Origin: Lacibacter sp. H407
GTDB taxonomy: Bacteria > Bacteroidota > Bacteroidia > Chitinophagales > Chitinophagaceae
Direction: 5' to 3'
Assembly: GCF_037892605.1 (NCBI RefSeq)
Contig: NZ_JBBKTU010000001.1
Coordinates: forward strand, 3,596,001-3,660,000
Length of the DNA: 64,000 nucleotides
Within the stretch, counting starts at the first letter, position 1; each line of letters starts with the position of its first letter. A program made the translations under genes and the position numbers. Of this stretch, positions 1-9,450 are shown one piece after another. The notes beneath the pieces are model-generated. The model saw nothing but the letters and a program-made list of their open reading frames with translations, was not told the origin of the DNA and searched no databases.

Positions 1-175
1 ATGCATAGGGTAGTGTTACCTGTTTCCATTTGTTATCATTATACGATGGAGCAATGGCTGCAGAATCGTCACCAACAAATACTTTCCACTGAGGATTGAA
101 ATTATACCTGGTACGTTGTGCAAATACAGTGATCGCAGCAACACTTATTGCTGCGATCAGTATGATTTTTTTCAT
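1..175 (-). CDS. Partial N-terminus of a secreted GH2-family glycoside hydrolase
   Basis: An open frame reads leftward from an ATG at 173-175 and runs off the window edge, so only about 58 codons are visible. It opens with a signal peptide (MKKIILIAAISVAAITVFAQ). The segment after it, RYNFNPQWKVFVGDDSAAI followed by a W-K-x-V-x-L-P pattern, is typical of the sugar-binding N-terminal domain of GH2 beta-galactosidase-like enzymes. It lies 11 bp downstream of the stop of the GH105 gene at 187-1314 on the same strand, so the two are probably co-transcribed. The family call rests only on the N-terminal domain; the catalytic domain is outside the window. Confidence 0.7.
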   Translation of the reverse strand, partial: MKKIILIAAISVAAITVFAQRTRYNFNPQWKVFVGDDSAAIAPSYNDNKWKQVTLPYA

Positions 176-186
176 TCTTGTTGTTG

Positions 187-1314
187 TTATTTTAACTTAT
201 AGATCTCTGTACCTGCTAACAGAAAACAACCTAAGCCATAATCTTCAAAATCGGGAGTGCTTGTAAACGAAACAGGTTGTCCATCTTTTGGCTCTTTACC
301 TGTGCCTTGCACATAACCTAATTTTCCATTTGGATGAACGGCCTCTTTACACATTGCACTCCATGCTTTGGCAATAGAAGAATTGTATGTTTTTTTATCA
401 AGAATACCATTGTTAATGCCCCATGCAAAACCATAGATAAATAATGACGTGCCGGAAACTTCTTTGCCGCCAAAATTATTTGGATCGTTCAAACTTACAT
501 TCCAATATCCATCAGCACGTTGCAATGGTAGCAGAGCAGCACACATGTCTTTAAAGTCTTGCAGGTATTCATTGTAGTGTGGGTCTGTTTTCGGTAATTC
601 TTCCAATGTTTTTGCTAAAGCTGCAACAACCCAGCCATTGCCACGGCTCCAGTAACAATCGTCACCATTTGGTTCTTTGTATGGTGGAACAAAGTCTTTA
701 TCTCTCCACCAAAGTTTTTCTGCCTGGTTGTACAATCCATTGCCGCCATGTTTGTATTTCGTGAATGCATACATTTCATACATGCGGCTGAAATAGTTTG
801 TATCGTTATAGAGATTGCCGAGTTTTACGAACACCGGCATTGCCATTTGTAATGCATCGATCCAATTCCAGTCATCTACTTTTTTTGTGATCATCATGGA
901 GTCGATAGAAGCTTTAATATCCTTTATACGCTCCGGATTTTGCTTGTTATCGATCAGGTACATGTCGATATATGTTTGTCCGCAACATTGGTTATCTGCA
1001 TTTCTTGTTCTGATACCACCACGTAAACCCCATTTGTGTTTTTCGCCCCACTGCTTGGCATAATCATAATACGCCTGTTGCTTGTCGGTTTTGTACAATG
1101 CGATCAAACCTTCGTAATACACCGCTCTTGTCCAGATATTGCTGGGCCGTTCAATATTGGTAAAAATGGATTTACCTGCATCGGGCCACTTGTCCATAAA
1201 GTACTGGTTGGTGAGCCGGAGTGTTTTTAAAATTTTCTTTTTAGAAGGGATTTTTTGCGCATTGGATGATGCGGCAATAGCAATCAACAGAAGAACTGAT
1301 AATATTCTTTTCAT
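187..1314 (-). CDS. GH105 (GH88-like) unsaturated rhamnogalacturonyl hydrolase
   Basis: This 375-residue secreted protein has a signal peptide (MKRILSVLLLIAIAASSNAQ) followed by an (alpha/alpha)6-barrel fold of the YteR/YesR type. Landmarks are W-x-R-A-x-Y-Y-E-G near residue 63, the segment around D148-W149-N150-W151 and the D-D-C-Y-W-S-R-G-N-G-W stretch near residue 219, the last being characteristic of the family. Such enzymes hydrate and release the 4,5-unsaturated galacturonyl residue that pectate or rhamnogalacturonan lyases leave on oligosaccharides. It is divergent from the SusC gene at 1558 and shares a 243-bp intergenic region that holds one candidate operator facing each gene. A partial GH2 gene follows 11 bp downstream. 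A second GH105 paralogue lies at 22695. The substrate (rhamnogalacturonyl versus other uronyl) is inferred from the locus. Confidence 0.88.
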   Translation of the reverse strand: MKRILSVLLLIAIAASSNAQKIPSKKKILKTLRLTNQYFMDKWPDAGKSIFTNIERPSNIWTRAVYYEGLIALYKTDKQQAYYDYAKQWGEKHKWGLRGGIRTRNADNQCCGQTYIDMYLIDNKQNPERIKDIKASIDSMMITKKVDDWNWIDALQMAMPVFVKLGNLYNDTNYFSRMYEMYAFTKYKHGGNGLYNQAEKLWWRDKDFVPPYKEPNGDDCYWSRGNGWVVAALAKTLEELPKTDPHYNEYLQDFKDMCAALLPLQRADGYWNVSLNDPNNFGGKEVSGTSLFIYGFAWGINNGILDKKTYNSSIAKAWSAMCKEAVHPNGKLGYVQGTGKEPKDGQPVSFTSTPDFEDYGLGCFLLAGTEIYKLK

Positions 1315-1372
1315 AATAGCAGCAAGGTTAAAAATTTAAAACTCAATGTTAGGGAAATTATAGTTGGGCGGC

Positions 1373-1388
1373 GTCCTGTTGTATCCTG
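1373..1388 (-). promoter_or_regulatory. Candidate PUL operator: 10-bp direct repeat facing the GH105 gene
   Basis: Read on the minus strand, the site is CAGGAT, four bases, then CAGGAC, so the two hexamers start exactly 10 bp apart. A TATAATTT-like stretch follows about 11 bp downstream, toward the GH105 start at 1314. The same arrangement recurs at 1483, 29312 and 32826, each time oriented with its downstream gene. Binding by a regulator is inferred. Confidence 0.5.
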
Positions 1389-1482
1389 AGTTCTTCAATT
1401 CCGGATATATAGAATGCTACGTAGTACACCTGCATGTATACAGGCACTGCTATAAAAAAACAATTTCGACCGTTTTTTGAAA

Positions 1483-1498
1483 CAGCATAGCACAGGAT
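1483..1498 (+). promoter_or_regulatory. Candidate PUL operator: 10-bp direct repeat facing the first SusC gene
   Basis: The site is CAGCAT, four bases, then CAGGAT; the first half differs from the consensus at one base. It ends 59 bp before the SusC start at 1558 and is followed by an A+T-rich stretch (around 1519-1527) that could hold the promoter -7 element. Together with the minus-strand copy at 1373-1388 it would let one factor control both divergent transcripts. Confidence 0.48.
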
Positions 1499-1557
1499 GG
1501 ATAAAGAATATACGTATTATAATTTTATGAGGTCTCTTAAAACCTAATTGCTGCTAT

Positions 1558-4500
1558 ATGACAAAAAAAAATGCACTGCACAGGTGTGTGATGGTCTGCC
1601 TGTGTTTTATTATCTCTTCCATCGCTTTTTCACAAAACACATTTAAAGTATCGGGTAAGGTAACGGATGACGCAGGTAATCCTGTGGCAGGTGCCAGCGT
1701 ACTGGTAAAAGGAACCAATATTGGAACCACAACCATTGCAGATGGTAGCTTTCAGTTAAGTGCACCTTCCGGTAAATCAATATTGATCTTTTCGTCCGTT
1801 GGATTTACGGATAAGGAGGTAAATATAAACGATCAGGGAACGGTTAATGTTAGCCTGGCTTCAGGCGCTTCCAACCTTCAGGATGTTGTTGTAGTTGGTT
1901 ATGGTACCCGTAAGAGAGTAGAAGTAACCGGTGCCACTTCATCTGTATCTGGCGAAAGATTACGGAATGTACAAACAGCCAATATTTCTACGGCAATGCA
2001 AGGCCAGATAGCCGGTGCAACGGTAACACAAAATTCGTTTCGTCCGGGCGGTGGTAGTTCTATCCGCATCAGAGGTAACCGATCACTCAGTGCCTCCAAC
2101 GAACCATTGGTTGTAGTTGATGGCTTTCCTGTTAGCTATACAATCGATGATATCAATCCTGCCGATATCGAAACGATCGATGTATTGAAAGATGCATCTG
2201 CAACCGCTGTATATGGTGTACGTGGCGCAAATGGTGTAATACAGATCACTACACGGAAAGGAAAAGCAGGGAAAATTTCTGTAAACTACCAGGGTAGCAC
2301 ATCGTTTGAAAGCATCATCCGTCAATTACCGATCTTTAATTCACAGGAATTAACTGACTCATGGCGCCAGGCTTTTTTTGCTGATCGCCAATATACACGT
2401 GACAGAGGTACCGCATCGGGTTCGAATCCATTATTTTATTATCCTACTGCAATAGCAGATGTAGCATTGTTCAGAAACAGGTTTGGCAGCGATGCACAAT
2501 GGAATGCAGTGAAAGATGCATACACATGGCTGGCTTACGATCCTGCAAACAATATTTTCATTGCTAAAAAACGTTTAGCTACTGCTCAGGAACGCCAGGT
2601 GATGATGAACCTTGGGCTCTCACAAGTAGACAGCGTAGATATGTACGATCCTTCAAAGATCACCAGCTTCGATTGGCAAAATGAAGTAGGTCTTCGTTTG
2701 GGACGAACAGATAACCACAATATATCTGTTACAGCCGGTAGCGAAAAGTTCAAAGCATCGTTCAATGCCGGTTACTTTAAACAAAAAGGTATTGAGTATG
2801 CACAGGATTATACTCGCTATTCAATTGGTAATTCGGTAGAGTTCAAACCTGTGAAGTTTCTCTCATTTGGTACAACTATCAATTATATTCATGCAATTAC
2901 CAACAGCAGTACCAGCTCATATGCAAATGCATCTGGTATGATACCAATGACCGTTCCTTACGATACAGCAGGGAATTGGATTTTATCTCCCAACAGAGAT
3001 CAACAGATCATAAGTGCTGTAAATGATCGCAACACTGTATTCGATGAAACAAAAGCCAATCGCTTTTTCGGAAATGTGTTTGCAGAAATCACCTTGCTGA
3101 AAGGATTAAAGTTCCGTACCATGTTTGGGTTGGATAGCCGCAATTCTGTTCGTGGCCAGTTCAATGGTGCACAGTCATCGATCCGTTTAGGAAGCCCTGC
3201 CAATGCAACACAAACAACTAATAATTCTTCATCATGGGTATATGATAATATCCTTACCTACAGCACACGTATTAAATCGGATCACTCTATTAATGTAACA
3301 TTGCTGCAGGAGTTGCAAAGTTTAAATCGTGCTTCCTCGTTATCAATGTCGGCGAACAACCTCATTTTCGAAGCACAAAAATGGTATTCGTTGCAACGTA
3401 ATACAGATGCAACAGTAACAGGATCAGGTTCGTTCTCTGCTACGCAATACATGTCGTATATGGGTAGGGTAGAGTATGGATTCAGAAATAAATATCTGCT
3501 TGCGATCAGTAACCGTTATGATAATTCTTCTGTGTTAGCAGAAGGAAATAAAGGAGCATGGTTCCCGGCCATTTCAGTTGGTTGGCAAATTGATAATGAA
3601 GATTTCATGACGAACATTCCTGTCATCAGCCGAGCTAAATTAAGAGCCGGTTATGGTACAGTGGGAAATGCGTCTATTCCTCCATATCAAACTGCCGGGC
3701 CTTTAGGCTTTACAAACTACAACTGGGGTAACGGCGTGGCAGCCATTGGTTCTGCACCCACTACATTCCAAACACCAAATCTGAGTTGGGAAAAAACAAC
3801 TACAACAAATATTGGTCTTGAATTCGGTTTATTTAAGAACAGAATTACCGGTGTAATTGATCTGTATAATTCAAGTACTACCGATCAGTTGCAGCGTCGT
3901 TCAATTCCTTCTGCAAATGGTGTTGACTTTGTGTATTTCAACTTAGGTGAAGTAAATAACAAAGGGGTTGAAATCACCATGAGCACGATGAACGTTGACA
4001 AAAAAGATTTCAAATGGACAACAGACCTCATGTTTACGTTGAACAGAGAAAAGATCGTTGACATCGACGGTAGTAACAACAGCAACTTTGCAAACCTTTG
4101 GTTGTTGGATCAACCACTTTCAGTGTATTGGGGTTTCCAGAAAGATGGCATTTTCCAATATGAAGATACCGTTGCAGGAAAAGGAATTCTTGCTACTTAT
4201 TACTGGCCAAAAAATGGTCGTAATAATGTGAACTATCAACCCGGACGGATAAAGATCATTGATGCAAATAAAGATTCTGCATTCAGTCCTGCTGATAGAA
4301 TTGTGTTAGGTTCACACAACCCTAATTTTATTGGAAGCATCACCAACACATTCACTTACAAAAATTTCGAACTTAATTTTATGGTGTATTTCCAGGTTGG
4401 TGGAATGTATCGTGTTCCACGTCCGGGATTAGTAGGCCGTTATCAGTCAAACAAAGTAAATTACTGGACGCCCACAAATCCCAGCAATGAATATCAGCAG

Positions 4501-4803
4501 CCAACACAAACAAGTGATATCCCGCTCAACTGGGAAGCACTTACGTATCGCACAGCCACCTTTGCACGTTTCAAAAATATAACGCTTACGTATCGTGTAC
4601 CCAGAAGCATTACTGATAAGTTACACATGGCCGGATTTGCAATTTACGCAAGTGCAGTGAACCCAATTCTCATACACAAACATTCCGATTACGATCCGGA
4701 AACTGTTCCTTATCGTGAATTTCCGGGAAGTACCACTAATCAGGTTGGACCTACCTCTTACAGTTTCAGAAGTTATGTAGTAGGGGTTCGTCTTGATTTG
4801 TAA
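1558..4803 (+). CDS. SusC/RagA-family TonB-dependent outer-membrane transporter (copy 1)
   Basis: At 1081 residues this has the usual SusC length. A signal peptide ends near SIAFSQ. Next comes a carboxypeptidase-like regulatory domain (about residues 29-105: VSGKVTDDAGNPVAGASV onward), then VVVGYGT and a plug domain whose end is marked by DASATAVYGVRGANGV and ITTRKG. The rest is the 22-stranded barrel, ending in an aromatic-poor VRLDL. SusC proteins import oligosaccharides through the outer membrane using TonB energy, with SusD acting as a lid. The SusD partner follows 30 bp downstream, and an operator-like repeat lies upstream. The transported glycan is probably a pectin fragment, judged only from the surrounding enzymes. 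Confidence 0.95.
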   Translation: MTKKNALHRCVMVCLCFIISSIAFSQNTFKVSGKVTDDAGNPVAGASVLVKGTNIGTTTIADGSFQLSAPSGKSILIFSSVGFTDKEVNINDQGTVNVSLASGASNLQDVVVVGYGTRKRVEVTGATSSVSGERLRNVQTANISTAMQGQIAGATVTQNSFRPGGGSSIRIRGNRSLSASNEPLVVVDGFPVSYTIDDINPADIETIDVLKDASATAVYGVRGANGVIQITTRKGKAGKISVNYQGSTSFESIIRQLPIFNSQELTDSWRQAFFADRQYTRDRGTASGSNPLFYYPTAIADVALFRNRFGSDAQWNAVKDAYTWLAYDPANNIFIAKKRLATAQERQVMMNLGLSQVDSVDMYDPSKITSFDWQNEVGLRLGRTDNHNISVTAGSEKFKASFNAGYFKQKGIEYAQDYTRYSIGNSVEFKPVKFLSFGTTINYIHAITNSSTSSYANASGMIPMTVPYDTAGNWILSPNRDQQIISAVNDRNTVFDETKANRFFGNVFAEITLLKGLKFRTMFGLDSRNSVRGQFNGAQSSIRLGSPANATQTTNNSSSWVYDNILTYSTRIKSDHSINVTLLQELQSLNRASSLSMSANNLIFEAQKWYSLQRNTDATVTGSGSFSATQYMSYMGRVEYGFRNKYLLAISNRYDNSSVLAEGNKGAWFPAISVGWQIDNEDFMTNIPVISRAKLRAGYGTVGNASIPPYQTAGPLGFTNYNWGNGVAAIGSAPTTFQTPNLSWEKTTTTNIGLEFGLFKNRITGVIDLYNSSTTDQLQRRSIPSANGVDFVYFNLGEVNNKGVEITMSTMNVDKKDFKWTTDLMFTLNREKIVDIDGSNNSNFANLWLLDQPLSVYWGFQKDGIFQYEDTVAGKGILATYYWPKNGRNNVNYQPGRIKIIDANKDSAFSPADRIVLGSHNPNFIGSITNTFTYKNFELNFMVYFQVGGMYRVPRPGLVGRYQSNKVNYWTPTNPSNEYQQPTQTSDIPLNWEALTYRTATFARFKNITLTYRVPRSITDKLHMAGFAIYASAVNPILIHKHSDYDPETVPYREFPGSTTNQVGPTSYSFRSYVVGVRLDL

Positions 4804-4833
4804 AAACATTATTCTAACAAAAAAACATTTGAT

Positions 4834-6810
4834 ATGTATAAATATTTCAAACAAACAGGAGTAATGCTGGCCCTTACATGTGTGGTGGTTGCTTCGTCCT
4901 GTAAGAAATTTATTGAAGAAGAACTGGTAACTACGCTTACTGAAGATTATTATAAAACAGATGCAGGATTGGAAGATCTTGTAAAATCGGCATACACACC
5001 ATTACAATGGTATTTTACCGGCGAGCAATCGTACTGCATGACCAATTTCGGAACCGATGAGTTTCGTGAAGGTGATCAGTTCAACAACGTACGCTATAAT
5101 GACTACGATGCGAATCTGAATTCCAATGATGCGTTTGTAAATGGATTGTGGACGAATAACTATGCAGGCATCCGCCGTTGTAATCAGGGAATTGAAATGA
5201 TCTCTGCGTTTAACGATCCATCATCACGTGTATTAGGAACACAAGCCCAAAAAGATCTGCGCATTGCAGAATTAAGAGCTTTACGTGGCTTGTTTTATTT
5301 GCAGATGGTAACACAGTTTGGAGGCGTGCCTTTAGTTACATCGGTACCAAAAGAACCGCAGTATGAATTTCCACGTGCTACAGTTGCGGAAGTTTATAAC
5401 CAGATCATCAGCGATTTTAAAGCGGCAGGACCGGGTTTGCCATGGCGTTATGCAGGTGCCGATCGTGGTCGTGCTACCCGTGCAATGGCGTATCATTTTC
5501 TTGCAAAAGCATATCTCACAAGAGGCAGTGCAGTAAGCGATCAGCGTGGACAAAAACCAACCGATATGGATAGTGTGATCTTTTTTGCCAATGATGTGAT
5601 CGCAAACAGCGGACATGCTTTGGAAGCTGATTATGGTAACCTGTTCAGTTCGGCTTATCCCGATGGAACCATTCCTTCGCTTGGACAAAACGGCTCTGTT
5701 CCTACAAGCAGCAAAGCAAAGATCGATGCCAACAATGCAAGCAATGAAATTATTTATGCTGCACAGTTCAGTTCAAACCTGAACCTTGCAGGTACAAATA
5801 ATCAAACACATATGTTCTACCCATCGGCTTACGATGCGGGTATTCCGGGTATGGCGAGGGATTTCTTTAACGGAAGACCTTTCAGAAGATTACGACCAAC
5901 AGATTACACCATTGATATTTACGACAAGATCAATGATTCACGTTTCTTTAAAAGTTTCCAGACAGCTTTCTACAGAAATGTGGCATCGAATGCAGGTCTT
6001 CCGGTGTTCACTGTTGCCAATGCTCCTGATCCAAGCCTGGTTGGTAAGCCACGTGTAGGAGTTGGTGATACAGCAGCTATCTACATCGTAAATCCGATCA
6101 ACATGCCGTTGCTTACATCAACCATTGCAAATATGCGTTACTACGCAACTTTTGCAAGGTATAAACAGGCAACAGCAGGTGGTGCCATTTCAACTGATTT
6201 TACAGGGAATAAATACCTGTCGCTTCTCAAGTTTGCAGACCCGATCCGTTTAACAACTACCAATAACGAAGCAAGAGGTATCCGCAACGGTACGTTTGCA
6301 CGTTTGGCGGATACATACCTGATGCTTGCAGAAGCATATGGCCGTAAAAACGATTATGCAAACGCTTTGTTTTATGTAAATGTATTGCGTACCCGGGCTG
6401 CTTACAAAGCCAATGAAGCTCGTAGTCCGCAGATCTGGCAATTTATGGGAGGGCCGAATACGTTAGCCAACACGACTGCCAACAACCAGGCAACACTTGA
6501 TCTGTTTACTACCAATGCAGCAAGTGAGAACTATCCGCCAACTGTAACTTCAACGTCAGCACGCTTCATTCATTTTATCTTAAATGAAAGAACACGTGAA
6601 TTATGTGGCGAGTTTTACCGTTGGGAAGACCTGGTTCGTACTGAAACTTTATATGACAGAACGAAGTTGTTTAACCTCGATGTAAGCCCATCGTTTGCAC
6701 AGTTCCATAAGCTGCGTCCAATACCATTGCTGCAAATGATCGCACAAACGGTGAATGGTCAGCCGATGTCGCAGGCAGATATGGCGGCTTATCAAAACCC
6801 AGGCTATTAA
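4834..6810 (+). CDS. SusD/RagB-family glycan-binding lipoprotein (copy 1)
   Basis: This 658-residue protein has a lipoprotein signal peptide with the lipobox cysteine at about residue 23 (VVVASSC-KK). The mature part has the helical TPR-like SusD fold. Recognisable marks are the F-x-N motif region early on, R-x-L-R-G-L-F-Y-L-Q-M-V (about 150) and the C-terminal N-E-R-T-R-E-L-C-G-E-F-Y-R-W-E-D-L motif (about 590). It would cap the SusC channel encoded just upstream and capture glycan at the cell surface. It is longer than the two other SusD proteins in this window (517 and 580 residues). A strong terminator follows at 6835, so the pair forms its own transcription unit with SusC copy 1. Confidence 0.93.
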   Translation: MYKYFKQTGVMLALTCVVVASSCKKFIEEELVTTLTEDYYKTDAGLEDLVKSAYTPLQWYFTGEQSYCMTNFGTDEFREGDQFNNVRYNDYDANLNSNDAFVNGLWTNNYAGIRRCNQGIEMISAFNDPSSRVLGTQAQKDLRIAELRALRGLFYLQMVTQFGGVPLVTSVPKEPQYEFPRATVAEVYNQIISDFKAAGPGLPWRYAGADRGRATRAMAYHFLAKAYLTRGSAVSDQRGQKPTDMDSVIFFANDVIANSGHALEADYGNLFSSAYPDGTIPSLGQNGSVPTSSKAKIDANNASNEIIYAAQFSSNLNLAGTNNQTHMFYPSAYDAGIPGMARDFFNGRPFRRLRPTDYTIDIYDKINDSRFFKSFQTAFYRNVASNAGLPVFTVANAPDPSLVGKPRVGVGDTAAIYIVNPINMPLLTSTIANMRYYATFARYKQATAGGAISTDFTGNKYLSLLKFADPIRLTTTNNEARGIRNGTFARLADTYLMLAEAYGRKNDYANALFYVNVLRTRAAYKANEARSPQIWQFMGGPNTLANTTANNQATLDLFTTNAASENYPPTVTSTSARFIHFILNERTRELCGEFYRWEDLVRTETLYDRTKLFNLDVSPSFAQFHKLRPIPLLQMIAQTVNGQPMSQADMAAYQNPGY

Positions 6811-6834
6811 TTAAACTAAAAACAGATATGTATT

Positions 6835-6867
6835 AAAGCTGTGTCGTATAACGACACAGCTTTTTTT
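6835..6867 (+). terminator. Rho-independent terminator after SusC/SusD pair 1
   Basis: A perfect 13-bp stem (AAAGCTGTGTCGT / ACGACACAGCTTT) closes on a 3-base loop (ATA) and runs into a T tract. It lies 25 bp after the SusD stop. Confidence 0.92.
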
Positions 6868-6965
6868 ATTGCCACCAATTTGGTTTCGGGAACGATTGCA
6901 TAAATAGTTCTTTCTTTCAGGATGGCACATGACGGTTGGGAGTTGGCACTACGGTAATTTAGTCC

Positions 6966-7005
6966 TGTCGTCAAAAATGGTATTGCTGATTACCGATTGA
7001 CGACA
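6966..7005. repeat. Nested inverted repeat in the 408-bp gap before the fasciclin gene
   Basis: TGTCGTCAA (6966-6974) is matched exactly by TTGACGACA (6997-7005). Inside these arms GGTA (6979-6982) can pair with TACC (6991-6994). The element sits about 215 bp before the next gene start. It could be an operator for a dimeric regulator or a leader hairpin. I see no credible gene in the rest of 6868-7218, which should contain the promoter for the fasciclin/SusCD block. Confidence 0.45.
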
Positions 7006-7218
7006 AATTGATTGCTTAACGAAAAGATTGCTGCTGTATATGACTCTTTTACCACAATTATCATTGCTTGCAGGGGCTTTGTTCCTCACCTCCCTTTTTT
7101 ATCAAACATACCTTTTTATCGCCTTTATACAACATCATCGCTGCGGCTCAGGCTGTTTGCAATGCATATATCTATCAAAAAGAAATTTTAATCAATCTGC
7201 CGGGAAATAATCACATTT

Positions 7219-9435
7219 ATGAAACAGATTTTTCTTTTACTAACTGTCACAACGATCCTGTTTTCATGTAGCAGGAAATTTGATGAATTCTATGCACGTC
7301 CTGATACATTGGAAGATCCCATCTATCAGCAGCTACAGGCAAAGGGTAAGTTTACACAATTGCTGAAAGTAATTGATAAGGCAGGTTACAAGAACACATT
7401 ATCGAACGCAGGTTACTGGACCTTGTTTGCGCCACACGATTCGGCCTTTACTGTGTATCTCACACAAAACAGTTTAAGCAGTGTAGATGCACTTGATTCA
7501 AATGCCTGTCGCAAAATTGTAACTTATTGCCTTGTGTACAATTCATTTAAGCAGGAGCGTATATCCGACTACCAGAGTAATTTGGGTTGGGTTGAAAATG
7601 CATCGTTCAAAAGAAGAACAGCAAATTACACCGGTATTTATGAAACAAAAAATACAACAGGAGCAAACATTAAGGCCATTGCATCAAACCGTAACAACAC
7701 GGGTGCTTTCTTTTATGTAGATGCAGATAATAACAATAAGTACCTCCCTATTTTTGAAACCGGGTTCATGACCGGTAAAACGTTGTCGGCATCCGACTAT
7801 AATTATTTCTATCCAAACTCAGTTTTTTCAGGCTTTAATGTAGCGGATGCAAAAGTGGTGGAGAAGGATATTCCTGCTGAGAATGGTGTGATCCATGTTG
7901 TTGACAGAGTAATTACTGCTTTGCCAAGCATTGATCAATACATTGGTGAAAATCCAAAGTACAGTGAATTTAAAAAACTGTTGGACAAGTTTCTTGTTCA
8001 GTATGTATTGAATGCAACTGTATCGCAGAACTATAAAAATATTTATGGTGTGTCTGCCGATATCTATACAAAAGTGTACAATTCAAATCTTGCGTTTTCA
8101 TTGAACAATGAAAACTTTCTGAAGCTGCAGGACAACGATGGGCAGTCAGATAGTTATACGATGTTTGTTCCTGAGAATGCTGCGTTACTCAGTTTTATTA
8201 ATGATGTATTGCTCGAGCATTATCCAAGTGTTGAAGCGTTACCGATCAATGTGATCTATGATTTTATGAATGCACATATGTGGCGCACTGCCGTTTGGCC
8301 TTCAAAATTTGCATCTACATTCAGTGCCGTTGGGGAAGAAGCAAGATTTAACCCAGCAACCGATATTACTGATAAAAAAGTATTGAGCAACGGTATCTTT
8401 TATGGTACCAACAAAGTGCAGGAAGCAAACGTGTTCAGCAGTGTGTATGGTAAAGCCTACCTGGATCCGAAGTATTCTATTATGACCAACCTGTTGAATC
8501 TTGACCTCAAATTCCAGATATCAAACATCAAACAGAAATTCACCTTGTTTCTCATCAGTAATCAGGCATTTAATGATGCTGGTTTCTTTGCTGATCCTAC
8601 AGTAAGTAATAACGTAAATGAACAATGGCGTTACATTCCCGCAGGTGGCGGCACACAACTCACAGGGTCATCTGCATTGGTTCGGTTACAACGTATTTTG
8701 AATATGCATGTAATTCCCGGAAGGGATATCACATCATTGGTTGCTCCGGGTGTTGGTTTGTCGTATTCCGGTGAATTCTTAAAATACCAAAACAATACCA
8801 TCGTTGCATCAGGTAATGGCGATGCAGGAACTGTTGCCAATATTGTTGAAACAAAAACGGCAAAGAACGGTACAGTTTATTATTTAGATAAGCTGTTACA
8901 ATTCAGTGAACGTACAATTGGTAAGCACATTGAAGCGTTGGGCACACCCACAACATCAGAGTACAATTCGTTCTGGCTTTATTTACGTAACTCGCCAATT
9001 TACAATGCTGCTACCGGTGAAATATTGCAGGTGGCTGCCGGTTCTTTCTACAGCTTTTTTATTCCTAATAAAGCAGCCATTTTAGCAGCTGTGAACGCAG
9101 GTTATTTACCGGGTACTGGTACTGCACCGAATAAAGTGCCGAAGTTTATTACAACCGTTCCTGCTGAAAGGGAGTTGATCGATAATTTCCTTTACTACCA
9201 CATACTCAACAAGAAAAATGTTGCAACTGATGGCGAGGAGAGCGGATCGTTTGAAACCATTTACAAGTTTTCCAATGGTGATCCGTCAACCATTTTCGTC
9301 AACAATACATCGCCCAACAATATGTTGCTGAATGATATGATGAACCGCAGCGCAAACGTAATCGTAAACCAAAGCAATCAGTTGAGCAATCGTTGTACCA
9401 TTCACCTCATTGATAACTACCTGAGATTTAAATAA
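7219..9435 (+). CDS. Fasciclin (FAS1) multi-domain surface lipoprotein
   Basis: This 738-residue protein has a short lipoprotein signal (MKQIFLLLTVTTILFSC, cysteine 17). It carries repeated FAS1-type segments. The first shows F-T-Q-L-L-K-V-I-D-K-A-G-Y with W-T-L-F-A-P-H-D-S-A-F near residues 50-75 and G-V-I-H-V-V-D-R-V near 225; later segments show TMFVPENAALLSFI and TLFLISNQAFNDAGF. FAS1 domains mediate adhesion or ligand binding. Placed between SusCD pair 1 and pair 2, it probably acts as a surface glycan-binding protein of the uptake system; that is inference from position and lipoprotein topology. It starts the second transcription block and ends 15 bp before SusC copy 2. Confidence 0.82.
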   Translation: MKQIFLLLTVTTILFSCSRKFDEFYARPDTLEDPIYQQLQAKGKFTQLLKVIDKAGYKNTLSNAGYWTLFAPHDSAFTVYLTQNSLSSVDALDSNACRKIVTYCLVYNSFKQERISDYQSNLGWVENASFKRRTANYTGIYETKNTTGANIKAIASNRNNTGAFFYVDADNNNKYLPIFETGFMTGKTLSASDYNYFYPNSVFSGFNVADAKVVEKDIPAENGVIHVVDRVITALPSIDQYIGENPKYSEFKKLLDKFLVQYVLNATVSQNYKNIYGVSADIYTKVYNSNLAFSLNNENFLKLQDNDGQSDSYTMFVPENAALLSFINDVLLEHYPSVEALPINVIYDFMNAHMWRTAVWPSKFASTFSAVGEEARFNPATDITDKKVLSNGIFYGTNKVQEANVFSSVYGKAYLDPKYSIMTNLLNLDLKFQISNIKQKFTLFLISNQAFNDAGFFADPTVSNNVNEQWRYIPAGGGTQLTGSSALVRLQRILNMHVIPGRDITSLVAPGVGLSYSGEFLKYQNNTIVASGNGDAGTVANIVETKTAKNGTVYYLDKLLQFSERTIGKHIEALGTPTTSEYNSFWLYLRNSPIYNAATGEILQVAAGSFYSFFIPNKAAILAAVNAGYLPGTGTAPNKVPKFITTVPAERELIDNFLYYHILNKKNVATDGEESGSFETIYKFSNGDPSTIFVNNTSPNNMLLNDMMNRSANVIVNQSNQLSNRCTIHLIDNYLRFK

Positions 9436-9450
9436 ACTAACTATCAAACA

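Noticed and set aside
7028-7210. Small plus-strand frame in the gap before the first fasciclin gene
   Set aside because: Hydrophobic but with no start context, and overlapped by another equally weak frame; treated as non-coding.
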